Shown here in pieces: positions 1 to 11,259 of a stretch of 64,000 bases of DNA. Origin of the DNA: Apodemus sylvaticus (Eukaryota; Chordata; Mammalia; Rodentia; Muridae); NCBI RefSeq assembly GCF_947179515.1, contig NC_067473.1, positions 103,294,282 to 103,358,281 of the forward strand, in the 5' to 3' direction. The notes under the pieces were generated by a model. It was not told the DNA's origin. It did no database searches and saw only the letters and a program-made list of their open reading frames with translations. A program made the translations under genes and the position numbers. Every line of letters begins with the position of its first letter. Positions within the stretch are counted from its first letter, which is position 1.

Positions 1-690
1 ACAGATAAAACACATGCTGGTGAGGATGTGGAGTGAGTGGACACTCATCCATTGCTAGTGGGAGTGCAAACTTGTACAGACACTATGAAAATATGTTTGA
101 AATTTCCTCAGAAGGCAAAAAAGAGATTGACCTCGAGATCCAGCCATGCCACTCTTGGACCCAAAGGATTCTACATCCTACTACAGAGACACTCGACTAT
201 GTACATTGCTGCTCTGTTTATAATAGCTATGAATTGTAAAAGGCCTCAGTCGATGAATGGATAAAGAAAATGGTACATTTATACAATGGAATGTTGATTG
301 TTACAAAATGAAATCATGAAATTCTTAGATAAATGAAAATAGAAAATCTCATCCTGAGTGAAGTAACCCAGATCCCCAAAGACAAATACAACATGTATTT
401 GCTTATATCTGGATGTTAGCTGTTAAGTTTTGTAAGTAAACTACAATCCATTTAACTAGTGAGTTTAGGTAGCAAGGGGGAGAGAAGGTTCTCCCTGGGG
501 GGAAACAATAGTTATGGACACATGGCGGGTGGGGTGCTGGAGTGGAGAGATCAAGTGTGAAGGAGTGGGGAAGAGGAAGATAAGGAAGGAGATCAGAAAA
601 GGGACAGCTAAAACTATGAACCGTTAGAGAGGAAATATGGAAACCTAATACAGTATAAGCTTCCTAAAATAAATACATCTATAAAGGTGA
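1..690 (+). mobile_element. Old L1 3' end: ORF2 C-terminus plus 3' UTR
   Basis: A decayed 3' fragment of a LINE-1 element, cut by the left window edge. The frame covering 37-264 contains TMYIAALFII followed by a KRPQS-type segment, which lines up with the ORF2 C-terminal segment of the full-length L1 later in this window (MFIAALFIIARCWKEPRYPS). After it comes the usual run of ATGGAATG, ATCATGAAATTCTTAG and ATCTGGATGTTAGC, then a G/A-rich 3' UTR ending in AAATAAATAC near 670. The reading frame is broken by several stops, so this is a dead copy. It is more diverged than the L1 at 48515-54931, hence probably an older subfamily. No target-site duplication is visible because the 5' end lies outside the window. 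Confidence 0.8.
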
Positions 691-774
691 TCTAAATGAA
701 ATTAACAAATAACAGAGCAGGCAGAGCCACAACTGGATGCCTCATTGCCAGGAATGGGTTACATATAATCAAGT

Positions 775-1480
775 TCTTGGCCCAAGTAGCCCCTCATGGG
801 GACCCCACACAACACGGGATGTTGTTAAGGATAATAGTTGCTCTTCACAAACTGGCAGTAAGGGCTTATTGCTGAAGACAATGCATACCTAACTCATTGA
901 ACAGGGAGAAGTTGAGCATGTGCCTATCTGGAGCTTTTACCACTACTGACTAGTGTTCATGCTTCCTGGAAAGTACTTTGCATGCTACCAAAAGAGAAAA
1001 GTAAATCTTAACTCAGCTGCAAACTCTTTGCATTACAAAGATGGCCTGCCTGCAAGATGTCACAGGGCAATAATCACACAAAGCTTATGGGAGGAATCAA
1101 GCAATATGTGATTGGATTTTGGGCCCACGTTATGAGGTGAAACCCTGCCTAATGTGGCTCAGGTGGCCAAGAACCAGAGACCAAATAGGCAAGGGAACTA
1201 GAGGAAAACCATATATTAGTCTTCTCCTAATAGGTTGCATCCATAAAATGACTCCTAATGACGCTCTTATATACTCATAGATCATTGCTTTGCTCTGTTA
1301 TCATCAGAGGTGCGTACAAATGCAGAGACCCACAGCCAGACAATGTGCAGAGAATGAGAGAACTTGGAATGTTCAGTTCTAAATAGGATGTCTCTATCAA
1401 ATTCTTCCTTTTAGGGTCCAGGGAACCATGTGTGTAGAGGAAAATGCACGAAGATTTTAAGATCTATGGAGGATATACCA
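775..1480 (+). mobile_element. Murid L1 (Lx-type) 3' UTR fragment
   Basis: Non-coding sequence that I recognise as the long 3' UTR of old murid L1 elements. Landmarks are CATATATTAGTCTTCTCCTAAT near 1212, ATACTCATAGATCATTGC near 1271, and GAGAGAACTTGGAATGTTCAG near 1356 followed by TAAATAGGATGTCTC. Comparable L1 3' UTR landmarks recur at 39055-39620 and 56880-57365. It follows directly after another L1 3' end, so the two are probably separate insertions or a rearranged pair. No coding capacity. The subfamily name is from memory, and the left boundary is approximate. Confidence 0.65.
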
Positions 1481-1482
1481 AA

Positions 1483-1546
1483 CCAAAGCAAGCCAACCAA
1501 TCAACCAACCAACCAACGAACCAAACAACTGACCAACCAACCAAAA
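1483..1546. repeat. (CCAA)n-like simple repeat
   Basis: Imperfect tetranucleotide array of CCAA units interrupted by TCAA, CGAA and CTGA variants. It lies at the end of the L1 3' UTR block and may have grown from its A-rich tail. The apparent minus-strand ORF across it (1457-1708) is a by-product of the repeat and not a gene. Confidence 0.9.
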
Positions 1547-1559
1547 TAAAAGACAGCAA

Positions 1560-3394
1560 ACAAACCTTCTTCTAAACAAAGCAGGACCAACACCCCCTTC
1601 CTTAATGCAAAATCTATCTCCAGTTGTTAACCACTTGCAAATGAAATATTTATTCTCTGCAGTAGACTCTCGCTGGAAATACAAACCACTCTTAAGGTTA
1701 ATTTCCATACCCAGTGTAGAGGGTCCATATTAGACAAATATGCAATAAAGCAAGTAAGCCATTTTACTTTTAACAGTACTGATTCATAATATACCAATAT
1801 ATGTGCACAAAGATTTCAAGTTACTAAAATGTAGTCTTCTTTACTAAACATAGATGAGCTTGCTATTTTGAAACTTTAGACTCTATTTATATAAAAGTTT
1901 CTCTCATCTGTATTTTCAAATATATGGCATGTATTCTTTTAATCAATATTGAACAACTTAAATATACACATGGTATAGCATTTAAATAAATAGTACTTGT
2001 GATGCTGCTCCTAATTCAATTATAATGTGATTGATCAGTTATAAAATATTTATGTACCTTCTGTTACTTTTTCTTGGTCATTGTTTGTAATACTTAATAT
2101 TGGATAAAGTCTGAGCTTATTCCTTCTCAAAATCTGATATTTTTTCCCATAGAAGAGAAAAATTATTGAAAAGTGATAGGATGCTCAAAATAGGATGCAG
2201 AAGCAATTTGTTGTAGCAGTTCTGATGAGTATTTTAGACTTTCTTATCCCATTGGCCATTTGAGTGCAGAAAGACCTGGTGTATTTCCTCATCCAGGTCA
2301 GAGCATCCTCCCCATCCCTGTCACTGCTGTCACAAGGGAGAGATGCACTGACTATTTTGTTATTACTTTCCATTCCCTTAGCTCCTCATTCTCCTTTTTT
2401 CTCCCCTATTTGCCTTTCTTCCTTTATTCTCTCTTATCCTCAAAACTCTTAAATTTCTTATTGTTAAAAACTCAGTTAAAAATGCTGGATTGACACTGAG
2501 GTATTTATTTTTGGTAATTTTAGTCATTATGCTTTCCTAATTACTCACAGATTCAAGCATTTCCTTATGGATAGCCTACAATAGCTCCCGTTTTACATTT
2601 CTCAGCATTTAAATAAAAAAAATTACTAAACTGTAGGAAAGAGTGACAGCAGCATTCAGGCCAACATTATCGGATTGACAAAATAAGCCATTTTATGTGT
2701 TGGGCAATCTGATGTTGTGCCAGGGTACAAAGGGTGGTTTTACATTAGTTTTTTATTTCATGCTGTTGAGGCTCTCCTGGTAAGCAACTCAAAAGGGAAT
2801 GTCTTTAATTATGAACTTTGTATACCTATCAACCTTGGAGAGGGTGTGAAAAATCTTAATTGCTTAGGAGCTACAATGTGATTGATCGCGGCCTCCTTGG
2901 GGGAAATGACAGCATGGCTGGTACCTCATAGTGCTGATTGCTTCAGATGGAGAGTTTGCTGCTGCTCCTGGGAGAGGTGTACTCTGTCAGAACTTGAAGT
3001 CAAAATTACCACAGCATAGCCAAGCCACTCTTTTTAAATATTTTAAAAGTACTTTAAAGATGCTTCAGAACCAAAAGTGGAAAAGTGTAGAGGAGAGGAG
3101 AAACATTTCCTATTGAAAATAAGACAAAACTTGTCTTAGAAAATCATCTTTCTTCACTCATCATTTTTCATTCATTATTCTGATTCTGTCTCTCATAGGA
3201 TTTCTCTGTCCTTCCAGTCCTGTCCTTCAGAAGTTTATACTTTGTTGGAGGAGACACACATGCCAAGAAAATTAAATTAAATGTAGTATTTCTCAAATTT
3301 CCTATTGGAAGTGTTTCATGAAAGGTAGTGACCTACAAAACAACCACTGCCCTCAGGAATTAGCAAAGGTGTCAGACACACAGAAAGTGAATTG
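1560..3394. other. Unique, AT-rich non-coding stretch
   Basis: No recognisable gene or well-preserved repeat. It holds a pyrimidine-rich patch at about 2385-2450 and otherwise mixed AT-rich sequence. Short open frames (at most 77 codons) show no domain or codon signature. Confidence 0.6.
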
Positions 3395-3396
3395 TG

Positions 3397-3612
3397 CATT
3401 GAGGCTGCAGAGAAGGCTCAGAGCTTAGGGGAGCTTGCTGCACTTGCAAAGGACCTACATTTGATTTCAAGGCAATTGTGAATTGTTCACAATTGCCTGA
3501 AACTACAGCTTCAGAGAATCTGATACTGGCCATTTTCTGGTGTCTATAGGCACCTAAATGCATGTCAACATGTGTATAAGTAGAAACAAACAAACAAATA
3601 TACATACACATC
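3397..3612 (+). mobile_element. B3-type SINE (B2 superfamily)
   Basis: Rodent tRNA-derived SINE. The 5' part carries the degenerate GAGAAGGCTCAG box-A-like start and GCAAAGGACC. The 3' part carries the B3 body (TGAAACTACAGCTTCAGAGAATCTGA, CATTTTCTGGTGTCTATAGGCACC) and ends in an A-rich (AAAC)n tail near 3590-3600. A 27-bp segment in the middle (3471-3497) is a perfect hairpin that is not part of the ordinary SINE body; see the findings. An 79-codon open frame on the other strand is a shadow. Confidence 0.75.
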
Positions 3613-3767
3613 TTTTAAAATAGAAGTTATATAGTAGATTTATTATTGTTATATTTATTATTATTATTTTTAAAATGGAAGGAGAATAAGTGTACACCCT
3701 AGCCATGCTCGGATGAGGCTCCCAGGAGGTGAGAATGGATGCCTGCAGTATGTCTTTTCTGGTTGAT

Positions 3768-3990
3768 TAGCTTTTGTATCTATGACAAAAGATTTGAACA
3801 ATTGACTTAATGGAGGAAATATTTTGTCTCCTGGCTTCACAGGTTTCATCCATCCACGGTAACTGAGCTCCATGATTCCTGGTTGTGGTGAGGAAGCACA
3901 CCATGGTAGGAACATATGATGATTCAAAGCATTCACTGGTGGTGACAGGAAGCAAAGGCAGTGAGGAGACAGAGCCCAAGGTGTTGGTGG
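3768..3990 (-). mobile_element. Probable MaLR-type LTR fragment
   Basis: The run CTTAATGGAGGAAATATTTTG, CTTCACAGGTTTCATCCATCC, GTTGTGGTGAGGAAGCA and GACAGGAAGCAAAGGCAGTGAGG resembles the antisense of a rodent MaLR-type LTR, as in other copies in this window. It is degraded with unclear ends. The overlapping 98-123 codon open frames on both strands look accidental. Family assignment is from memory. Confidence 0.45.
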
Positions 3991-3999
3991 CTTGCCTAT

Positions 4000-4870
4000 C
4001 ATTTTCTTTTGTTGATATATCATTGATGGAAAGTGCTTCATTTACCATTGAAGCTGACTCCTTGGACACCCCACAAAGATGGAGCATACTTAATGTTACT
4101 CCTGTCTGTTTAGCCTTCCTTCATAGATGCATAGCCTATGGACAGAAGGGATCAAGGCTAGGACAGCTTGAAGAACTGTAGACATGGCCATAACTCTCAC
4201 CTGTCTCCCACTAAGGAAGGCTTACCTCACTGGTGGGAGCTCCCCAGGGAATAAATCTAGTTGCCCACACTAAGGATGTAGTGGCTGACTTCCCTTCCCT
4301 ATCTTACTCTCCTATTCCTCTGATCCTCAAAGAAATTGTAAGTATAAAATTAGGGATAATTTAAGGAAGAACCCAGACTTTGAAACAATATGAAATGAAT
4401 ATATATTAAAATTCTCATTTTACTTACTAACAAGGCAACTAGTGAGAAATTAACTTTATGATTACTAAAGTAAAAGATTTCTAGTTAAACTTGACCTTCA
4501 GATAAGCAACATATACTTTTTCAATGTGAGTGCTGTTAGCATTTTGTCTAAGCCCTACTCCTGTTCCTTCCAATTCATTGTCTATTTAGCCTTCAAGTCT
4601 ATCTATCTTGTATTTTATATGTTAAGTATGACAACTTTAACCAAAAGACAATTCAAACTACTGCACAGTTATGTGGACTAAACTTATAAATATATTAAAA
4701 ACTAGCAAAAGGGATAATATCCATAGGATGATGATTTATTATATTTACTGTATATAGGATATATGTATAAATTAAAATTATTGCCATTCATGACTATCTT
4801 CTATAATTTGTAGATGTTCAAACACAGGGTTGGATAGAGCTAACATGGGGCTATTAACTACACATGTTTC
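4000..4870. other. Unique AT-rich stretch
   Basis: No gene or repeat that I can name. Several AT-rich patches (around 4390-4500 and 4680-4800). Confidence 0.5.
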
Positions 4871-4877
4871 TTGGCAA

Positions 4878-5036
4878 TCTTTCTTTTTTCTTCCCTTGCT
4901 TTCTTTCTTCATTTGTTTCCTTCTTATCTACCTACCATCCTTCTCGCTCTCTTTTATTCCCTCCCGTCTTTTCATCCCTCCCTCCCTTTCTCCCTCCCTC
5001 CCTCCCTCTCCCCCTTTCTCCCTTCCTCCCTCCTTA
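4878..5036. repeat. Pyrimidine-rich (CTTT)n/(CCCT)n tract
   Basis: About 160 bp that is nearly all C and T on the plus strand, passing from TTTC-rich units to CCCTCCCT units. It is polypurine on the other strand and could form H-DNA. Two overlapping open frames (91 and 96 codons, rich in S, P, L and F) are by-products of the tract. Confidence 0.9.
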
Positions 5037-5039
5037 AGT

Positions 5040-5800
5040 TCTGCTTCTGGGATGGCAGTGCTATTAGAACAGAGAGGTTTGTATCCTGCTCTTTGTCAGA
5101 AATACAGAGTCCAGCTTTAAATACATGTATATGTTTCTACAAGTAGCTAGACAGATGATGTTGTATCAGAAGGGTTGGGGCTAGAAAAACAGATACAAAG
5201 GCCATAAGTATAAATTAGGCCAGGGAGTTTTGGGGGTTAATGTAGATAAGGCAGGGGAGCATAAGACACTGTGAGACAGGTAGAAGTAGAACACTAGGCA
5301 AAAGATACTGAGATGTGATATCAGACATAAGGGGAACTAAAAGGGGACATTCTTACAGAGCTCAGGAAAAGGGACAGAACTTAAGGAGTGGGGTCTGGTT
5401 GTTATTCCAGAAGGAGTGGTGCGAACTACCAGGTGAACCACTTCATCCTCCTATCTTCTTGCTTCCATTTCTCAAGTGATGGAATTACTTTATCTTAAAA
5501 GAATCTTCCTTAAGATTATAACTAGAGAAGTCAAGGGGTTTCATCAATAGGACAGGGTTGGTAGTAAATTTTTGTCAGTGCTCAGTCTTTGTGGGTATGC
5601 TCTGGCAGAAGTCTCCGAAAAACCCAGGAGACCTCCCCATTAAATTAATGTGAGAAGGAGAGAAAGACACCCCTCTCAAACAAACCTCACCAAAATCCAC
5701 AAACAAAACAATGACAAACAAGAAACAAACAAACAAATAAACCCACATGCAATTACAATCATATCAGTATTATTTTATTGTTTCTCTTTAGATTTCAGAA
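5040..5800. other. Non-coding stretch with an A/C-rich patch
   Basis: No gene seen. A degenerate (CAAA)n patch lies at 5685-5745. The rest (5160-5640) is mixed, purine-leaning sequence that I could not assign. Confidence 0.5.
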
Positions 5801-5807
5801 AGTGAAG

Positions 5808-5819
5808 AAAGATCACAAC
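5808..5819. repeat. Left TSD of twin-primed L1
   Basis: AAAGATCACAAC, repeated exactly at 6763-6774 on the far side of the L1. Confidence 0.85.
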
Positions 5820-6762
5820 ATGAATTCATTGTTTTTAATTGCTGAGTAGTATTCCATTGTGTAAATACACCACATTTTCTGTATCCATTCCTCCATTGAG
5901 GGACATCTGGGTTCTTTCCAGCTTCTGGGTATTATAAATAAGGCTGCTATGAACATAGTGGAGCACGTGTCCTTATTGCATGCCGGGGAATCCTCTGGGT
6001 ATATGTCCAGGAGTGGTATAGCAGGGTCCTCCAGAAATGTCATGCCCAGTTTTCTGAAGACCTGCCAGACTGATTTCCAGAGTGGTTGTACCAACTTGCA
6101 TTCCCGCCAGCAGTGGGGGAGTGTTCCTCTTTTTCCATATCCTCACCAACACCTGCTATCTCCTGAGTTTTTAATCTTAGCCATTCTGACTGGTGTGAGG
6201 TGAAATCTCAGGGTTGTTTTAATTTGCATTCCCTAATGACTAATGATGCTGAACATTTCCTAATGTTCATAGCAGCCTTATTTATAATAGTCAGAAGCTG
6301 GAAAGAACCCAGATGTCCCTCAGTGGAGGAATGGATACATTAAATGTGGTGTATTTACACAATGGAATACTACTCAGCAATTAAAAACAATTAATTAATG
6401 AAATTCTTAGGCAAGTGGGTGGAACTGGACAATGTCATCTAGAGTGAGGTGACCCAATCACAAAAGAACACACATGGTATGCAGTCACTGATAAGTGGAT
6501 ATTAGCCTAGAAGCTCTGACTACCCAAGACACAACTCATATATCAAATGATTCCCAAGAAGAAGGAAGGAGAGGGCCCTGGTCCTGGAAAGGCTTGATGC
6601 AGCATTGTAGGACAAGGACAGAGAAGTGGGAGGGTGTTGATTGGGGAATGGGCAGAGGGAAGAGGGCTTATGGGACTTATGAGGAGGGGGGAACCAGGAA
6701 AGAGAAAGTCATTTGGAATATAAACAAAGAATTTAGAATAGAAAAGAAAAACAAAAGAAAAA
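5820..6762 (+). mobile_element. 5'-inverted (twin-primed) L1 insertion
   Basis: One L1 insertion in two head-to-head parts. 5820-6262 is ORF2 C-terminal sequence in minus orientation; the minus frame over 5813-6094 shows FIAALFII and YTMEYYSAIKNNEF. 6264-6762 is the L1 3' end in plus orientation, with the last ORF2 codons, a G-rich 3' UTR and an A-rich tail at 6740-6765. Both parts include the same roughly 135 bp of ORF2, giving a near-perfect inverted repeat (5820-5955 against 6264-6400). A perfect 12-bp target-site duplication flanks the whole unit, so it entered as one event. This is the known outcome of twin priming during L1 reverse transcription. Non-functional. Confidence 0.88.
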
Positions 6763-6774
6763 AAAGATCACAAC
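6763..6774. repeat. Right TSD of twin-primed L1
   Basis: AAAGATCACAAC, identical to 5808-5819. Confidence 0.85.
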
Positions 6775-6905
6775 TTATTCACAAAAACAAATCCATGCTC
6801 CCCTAGCTGCAGTTATCTAAGGATAAAAACAAGGAGTCAAAAGTCAGCAGTGTTTTGAAATTTTATCACTTTAAGTGAGATAGATTCTTATCAAATATAT
6901 TATAA

Positions 6906-7131
6906 AAATATTTATTTATCTTTCTTTTGTGTGTAAGTGTTTTGCTATAGGTATGTTAGTATACCTATAACTCATATGCAGACCCTGTGGAGATCAGAAG
7001 AGGGCTTGGATCGTCCTGGAATCCAGTTGCAAATGGTTGTGAGTGCATGTTGGTACTGAGAATTATATTTAGATCTTCTGTAAGAGCAGCAAGCATTGCT
7101 TAACTGATGAGCCATCTCTCTCCAGCCCCAA
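6906..7131 (-). mobile_element. B3-type SINE
   Basis: Antisense B2-superfamily SINE. Its 5' end lies at the right, GATGAGCCATCTCTCTCCAGCCCC (complement of the GGGGCTGGAGAGATGGCTCA start). The body AGATCAGAAGAGGGCTTGGATC and CAGTTGCAAATGGTTGTGAG is B3-like. The A-rich tail appears as TTTATTTATCTTTC at the left. Confidence 0.85.
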
Positions 7132-7284
7132 ATGAACCGCAAGTAACAACCTGAGGGAGGCAGAATATGTTTTGGCTTAGAGCTTAAGAAAGGATATAGC
7201 CCAGTGTGCTTAAGAAGGCATGGTGTTAGTGAATGAGAGGATTAGTCATTTTGTAGTCAGAAAAAAGAGGAAATGGGCTAGGGT

Positions 7285-7400
7285 ATCAAACAATACTCAT
7301 CTTCTTCAGAGAGGCTCCTTCTCCTAAAAGTTCCACAGCCTTTCAAAACAGCACTGGCAGTTGGGGATCAAGTGTTCAACGAGGAGCCTCTCAGGACCTT
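7285..7400 (-). mobile_element. MaLR LTR remnant
   Basis: Fragment AAAGTTCCACAGCCTTTCAAAACAGC, TTGGGGATCAAGTGTTCAA resembles the antisense 5' part of rodent MaLR LTRs, better preserved at 10130-10495. Short and degraded. Confidence 0.45.
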
Positions 7401-8690
7401 TCACATTTAAACAACAGATGTTTCCTGCATTTGCTCTGGCTCCAAGATGACTTCACATTGTAATGAGAGCTGGGATTGGATAGATCCTTCTCAGCAAAAT
7501 GACATGAGGGAGGAGGAGGGAGTAATGTTCACACGTTGGCCCCGGAAGATTACTGAATGACTATGACGTATCAATTACTGCCATGTTCATAAGGCTGCTT
7601 GCCTGTGAAAATCAGCTTAACAAACTGGAGGAGACCCAAATCAATTTAGAAGCTCTTTCTAGAGCCTTGTATGAAGTGGCCAATGGAGGCATTTAATGGA
7701 GCAGATGGGCTCTTGGAATGTGGCAAGTGGCATCTGGTGACAAGAGTTTGCTTTCTCTGACTTGGAGTCATTTAGATTTTAAATTGGGACAGAGGAGGAG
7801 GAGATGCCCAAGTCTATGGGATTCCAGAGACTGCTGTTGGCTTCCCCTCCAATGAGCAGATGTTTTCCTTGGTGATGTTCCTACACAGGCCACTAGCAGT
7901 GAGATTAACAACTCTAGCTTTTCAGGCGGTCATTATCAGCACTGAAGTGGTTTTCAAATGGGCAGTATCACTTAGTCATTGTATAAGGAAAGGTTTTAGT
8001 AGCTCGGGAAAGAAGTCACATTGCCTTGTTTATGTATTTGCAACAATAACAACAAAAATCATAGAAATAATTTACAGCCAGTGCAGGCATTATATGTTTT
8101 CCAGATCTGGAGTTGCCTACAAAGCTTGGACAGGAGAACAAGCTCACTCAGAGAGATGTTGGAGTAAAAGAATAAAAATCTACCATTAAAGAGAGGATGC
8201 TCTGGACTGTTTTCTATGATGTGCTTGTGATCGTTTGTGGTAGCTGAAAAGAAATCACATATAATTCCTGCCAGTTCCTTCTTCTTTCCGAGGAGAAAAC
8301 TAGAAGAAGCAGACATTGTAAGAGTAAGCCTACTGCTGAGACACAGCTCAGAGCTGTCTGGCAGAGAACAGACTTAGAAGATATCCAGCTGACCAGCTTC
8401 TAGTCATAGAGCCTTTTCACAAACATTGCATTTACAAAAATATCAAGCACTATTCTGCACACTCAAATTATTTTCTGAGAATGGTTCCAGATGAAGAACC
8501 ATTTGGTACAACTTGAGCACACAAGACTGGGAAAGTGCTATTTTTATAGAGATTAGCAATGTTAGGATTGCAGAAAGTCCTCATTAGATAGCTGCTAGTG
8601 TTCAGAAAGTCAAAAGCCCTCCTTGTATTTACTTTATCTTGTGCATTTCTTTGTGCATAATAAAAACATTTGTTTTGCTTGGTGAGCATA
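7401..8690. other. Repeat-poor unique tract
   Basis: About 1.3 kb with no recognisable transposon, low simple-repeat content and balanced composition, unlike most of the window. No convincing coding frame: 7860-8189 opens for 109 codons but lacks recognisable domains. It could hold conserved non-coding sequence; that needs alignment. Confidence 0.5.
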
Positions 8691-8692
8691 TT

Positions 8693-8985
8693 AGTGAGCT
8701 ACTTTCCTGTTGCTGTGATAAAACACCATGACCAAGAGTGATTCTGGAAGGATGGTTTCATTAGGAGCTGGCATGGGGGCTGGAGCATAAAGGTGAGAAC
8801 TCACACCTTCTACTGAAAGCATAAAGCAGAGTGAACAAGCTAGAAGTAGGACAAGGCTGTACACTCTCTAAGCCTGCCCCAAGTGGCATACTTTCTCTAG
8901 CAAGAACATACTTCCTAAACTTTCCAAAATAGTGCCATCAATGGGAACTAAATCGTCACATGCCTGGAAGGTTAGGAGATGTTTT
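8693..8985 (-). mobile_element. MaLR-type LTR
   Basis: Antisense rodent ERVL-MaLR LTR. GAGCTACTTTCCTGTTGCTGTGATAAAACACCATGACCAAG at the left is the complement of the typical TGGTCATGGTGT...CAGCAATAG 3' end. GGCATGGGGGCTGGAGCATAAAGG and TTCCAAAATAGTGCCATCAATGGGAACTAAA follow the same order as other copies. Solo LTR, no internal sequence. Confidence 0.65.
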
Positions 8986-8999
8986 CTTTCAAGCCACAC

Positions 9000-10125
9000 T
9001 CACTGAATATTAATTTGTACAATGGCAGATAAGACTTTTCTTTAGCATGGTGACTATCATCATCTATAGTAGTGATTTGTTCATTGCAAGATTCTTGTTG
9101 CCTGTTGACTTTTGGCTTATACATGAGGTTAGGTTATGGCCAGTAGGATGTTAGAGACCTCCAGGGAAATCTGGTCTTTAATGGAATCTGGGGCAGGGAT
9201 ATGTGATTCCCAAAGAGAACTAGAGGAAGTTACAAGCAGCCATTCTCATGTGTACCTTTCTCTAGGAAACAGTATTCCCCTGGGGAAAGCTGTGAGAAGC
9301 ATCTCACTGTTACTTGCTTGCCTTGTTTAATTTTTTTCTTTGCCAAGGGCATGCATGAATCAAAACATGAAGTACCCCAGGATGTCTCTGTGTTCTAGCT
9401 CACATGTTCTTTGTAGGGACAGAGGATGGTTTTTGTTTATTATTTCTATTCTCTTTTCTCTCTTTACCTTGAGGATATTATATACTCTATCAAATATTCT
9501 TATGGTAAACCTAAAAATTTTACTTTAAAATATAAATGTCAAATATTTAATATTTGAGCTATGAGTATAATCTCATGGGAAGAAAGATTTTCAAGTTTTA
9601 TATGGCTTAAGATGCATAAATACATATAATATGGAAATATGTGAAATAATGTATAATACATAAAATAAGATATATAAGTAAAATATATTCAATTGAAGAT
9701 AAATTAGTTAAACCAATGAATAATGTTTCAGAAATACTGGGGAAAACTGTGTTCCCACTCTATGGCCACCCACACTGAAGACTCTTTTTACTCAGTTCCT
9801 CGAACTGGAAAAATACTTTAAGATGAAAATATAAAGTTCATATGGTTGGATGGTTCATATTTGAATACTCTTAAATATTTCTTCAGGTAGGTGGAAAATC
9901 AAAGTTGGTTAAGTGTTACTCTGGTGTGAAAAGGAGACTTTTCTTTTCTCTAGAATATGAAATAATAGATGAGACTGTCTTTTTCCTGAGATGGCTAGCA
10001 TTTCTAGACCATAATGTTCTTTGGCCCTAACATTGAAAAGATGATTAAGTCTAAACTTAGTGTTAGATTAGCAAAGATGTTAAAGTCTTTGTTACCTCTC
10101 ATTTCTTCAGTGAGTCAATGTAGTT
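9000..10125. other. Unique AT-rich stretch
   Basis: No gene or named repeat. 9500-9720 is strongly AT-rich. Confidence 0.5.
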
Positions 10126-10127
10126 AT

Positions 10128-10495
10128 ATCAGCTACTTTTCCTATGATAAAAAAACATGCCCAAAAGCAATTTAGGGAAGAAAGGGTTTATTTTGGACTA
10201 TAGTTGGAGAAGCAGAATCCATGATATTTGGGAAGGCATCAAAAAAATCAAGAAAAGCATGGTGCCAGGATCATTATATTAGTGGATAACATTGTCATCT
10301 ATACACAGGGTACAGAGGAAGAACAGGAAGTGAGAGGAGGCTATCCACACTCCAGTCCTAATCTACTGGTGTTTTTCCAGCAAAACTTTACTTGCTAAGA
10401 GTTCCACAGCCTCCCAAATAGGGCCATCTAACGGGGATCAAATGTTCAAATACATGAAACTTTGGAGGATATTTTTCAACCAAACAACCAAAATA
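10128..10495 (-). mobile_element. MaLR-type LTR
   Basis: Antisense MaLR LTR: CAGCTACTTTTCCTATGATAAAAAAACATGCCCAAAAGC, GAAGAAAGGGTTTATTTTGG, GAGTTCCACAGCCTCCCAAATAGGGCCATC, CAAATGTTCAAATACATGAAAC. Solo LTR, moderately diverged. Confidence 0.65.
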
Positions 10496-10972
10496 CTATT
10501 TGGCAGGATTTTTCTAATTATTAGATTCCAAGTTTCTTTGTGTTCCACCTTCTTTCCACACTTCATACTCATCATAGAACATTTTTGTAATTATGGGGAA
10601 ATTTGTCAGTCAATGAAGTGATGGTTAGTATTTTGAGCCCTTAGATTGAGTTTTCCACTTGGGAACCTTTCATAGTTGTGAGATTTAACATTGATAATGC
10701 CACATGACCAATGTAGTCTAGGAGATAATATTCTGATAATGTCTAGTCACAGGTATCGTCTAGAGAGTTTCTAGATTAGGGTTATGCAGAATGGAAAGTG
10801 CACTCAAAATGTGAGTAGCAACATTCCGTGGCTGAAGTTCCATGCCTAATAAAAAGAAGAAAGTGGGCAGAGTAGAGTGTCAGCCTTTGTGTCCTTTCAG
10901 TGGTGCACAAGCTGTCACTCATGCTAACAACCATGAATTCACACCATGAGGGGCTGTCCCTCAAACAGTGAG

Positions 10973-11130
10973 CTAAAACAAAACAACCAAACCAACCCAA
11001 ACCACACTACACCACACCACACCACACCAAACCAAACCAAACCTAACCAAACCAAACCAAACCAAACCAAACCAAACCAAGCCAAACCAAACGAAACCAA
11101 ACCAAACCAAACCAAACCAAACCAAAAGCA
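10973..11130. repeat. (CCAAA)n / (CCACA)n pentanucleotide repeat
   Basis: About 155 bp of pentanucleotide units, beginning as ACCACACTACACC variants and becoming a nearly perfect ACCAA array. Because the unit length is not a multiple of three and it lacks stop triplets, it opens frames on both strands (93 codons plus, 87 codons minus). Those are not genes. Confidence 0.95.
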
Positions 11131-11248
11131 AAAACAACAAAATTTTTCTTTCTTAATTCGCTTTTGGCTGGTGTCTGGTTGTACATTGAGAGACTTAACC
11201 ACTACAAAGTGCTTTCTCAGGGAATAGTGTTCAAAAATTTTCTTTTTT

Positions 11249-11258
11249 GGGGGGGGGG
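11249..11258. repeat. G10 homopolymer
   Basis: Ten consecutive G residues after TTTTTT. Prone to length variation. Confidence 0.9.
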
Positions 11259-11259
11259 C

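Noticed and set aside
3670..4181. 98- to 123-codon frames on both strands
   Set aside because: Overlap a probable MaLR fragment; no domain, no start or splice context.
10939..11227. 93- and 87-codon open frames on opposite strands
   Set aside because: Both are translations of the (CCAAA)n array and its flanks, rich in NQTKP or WFGLV repeats; not genes.
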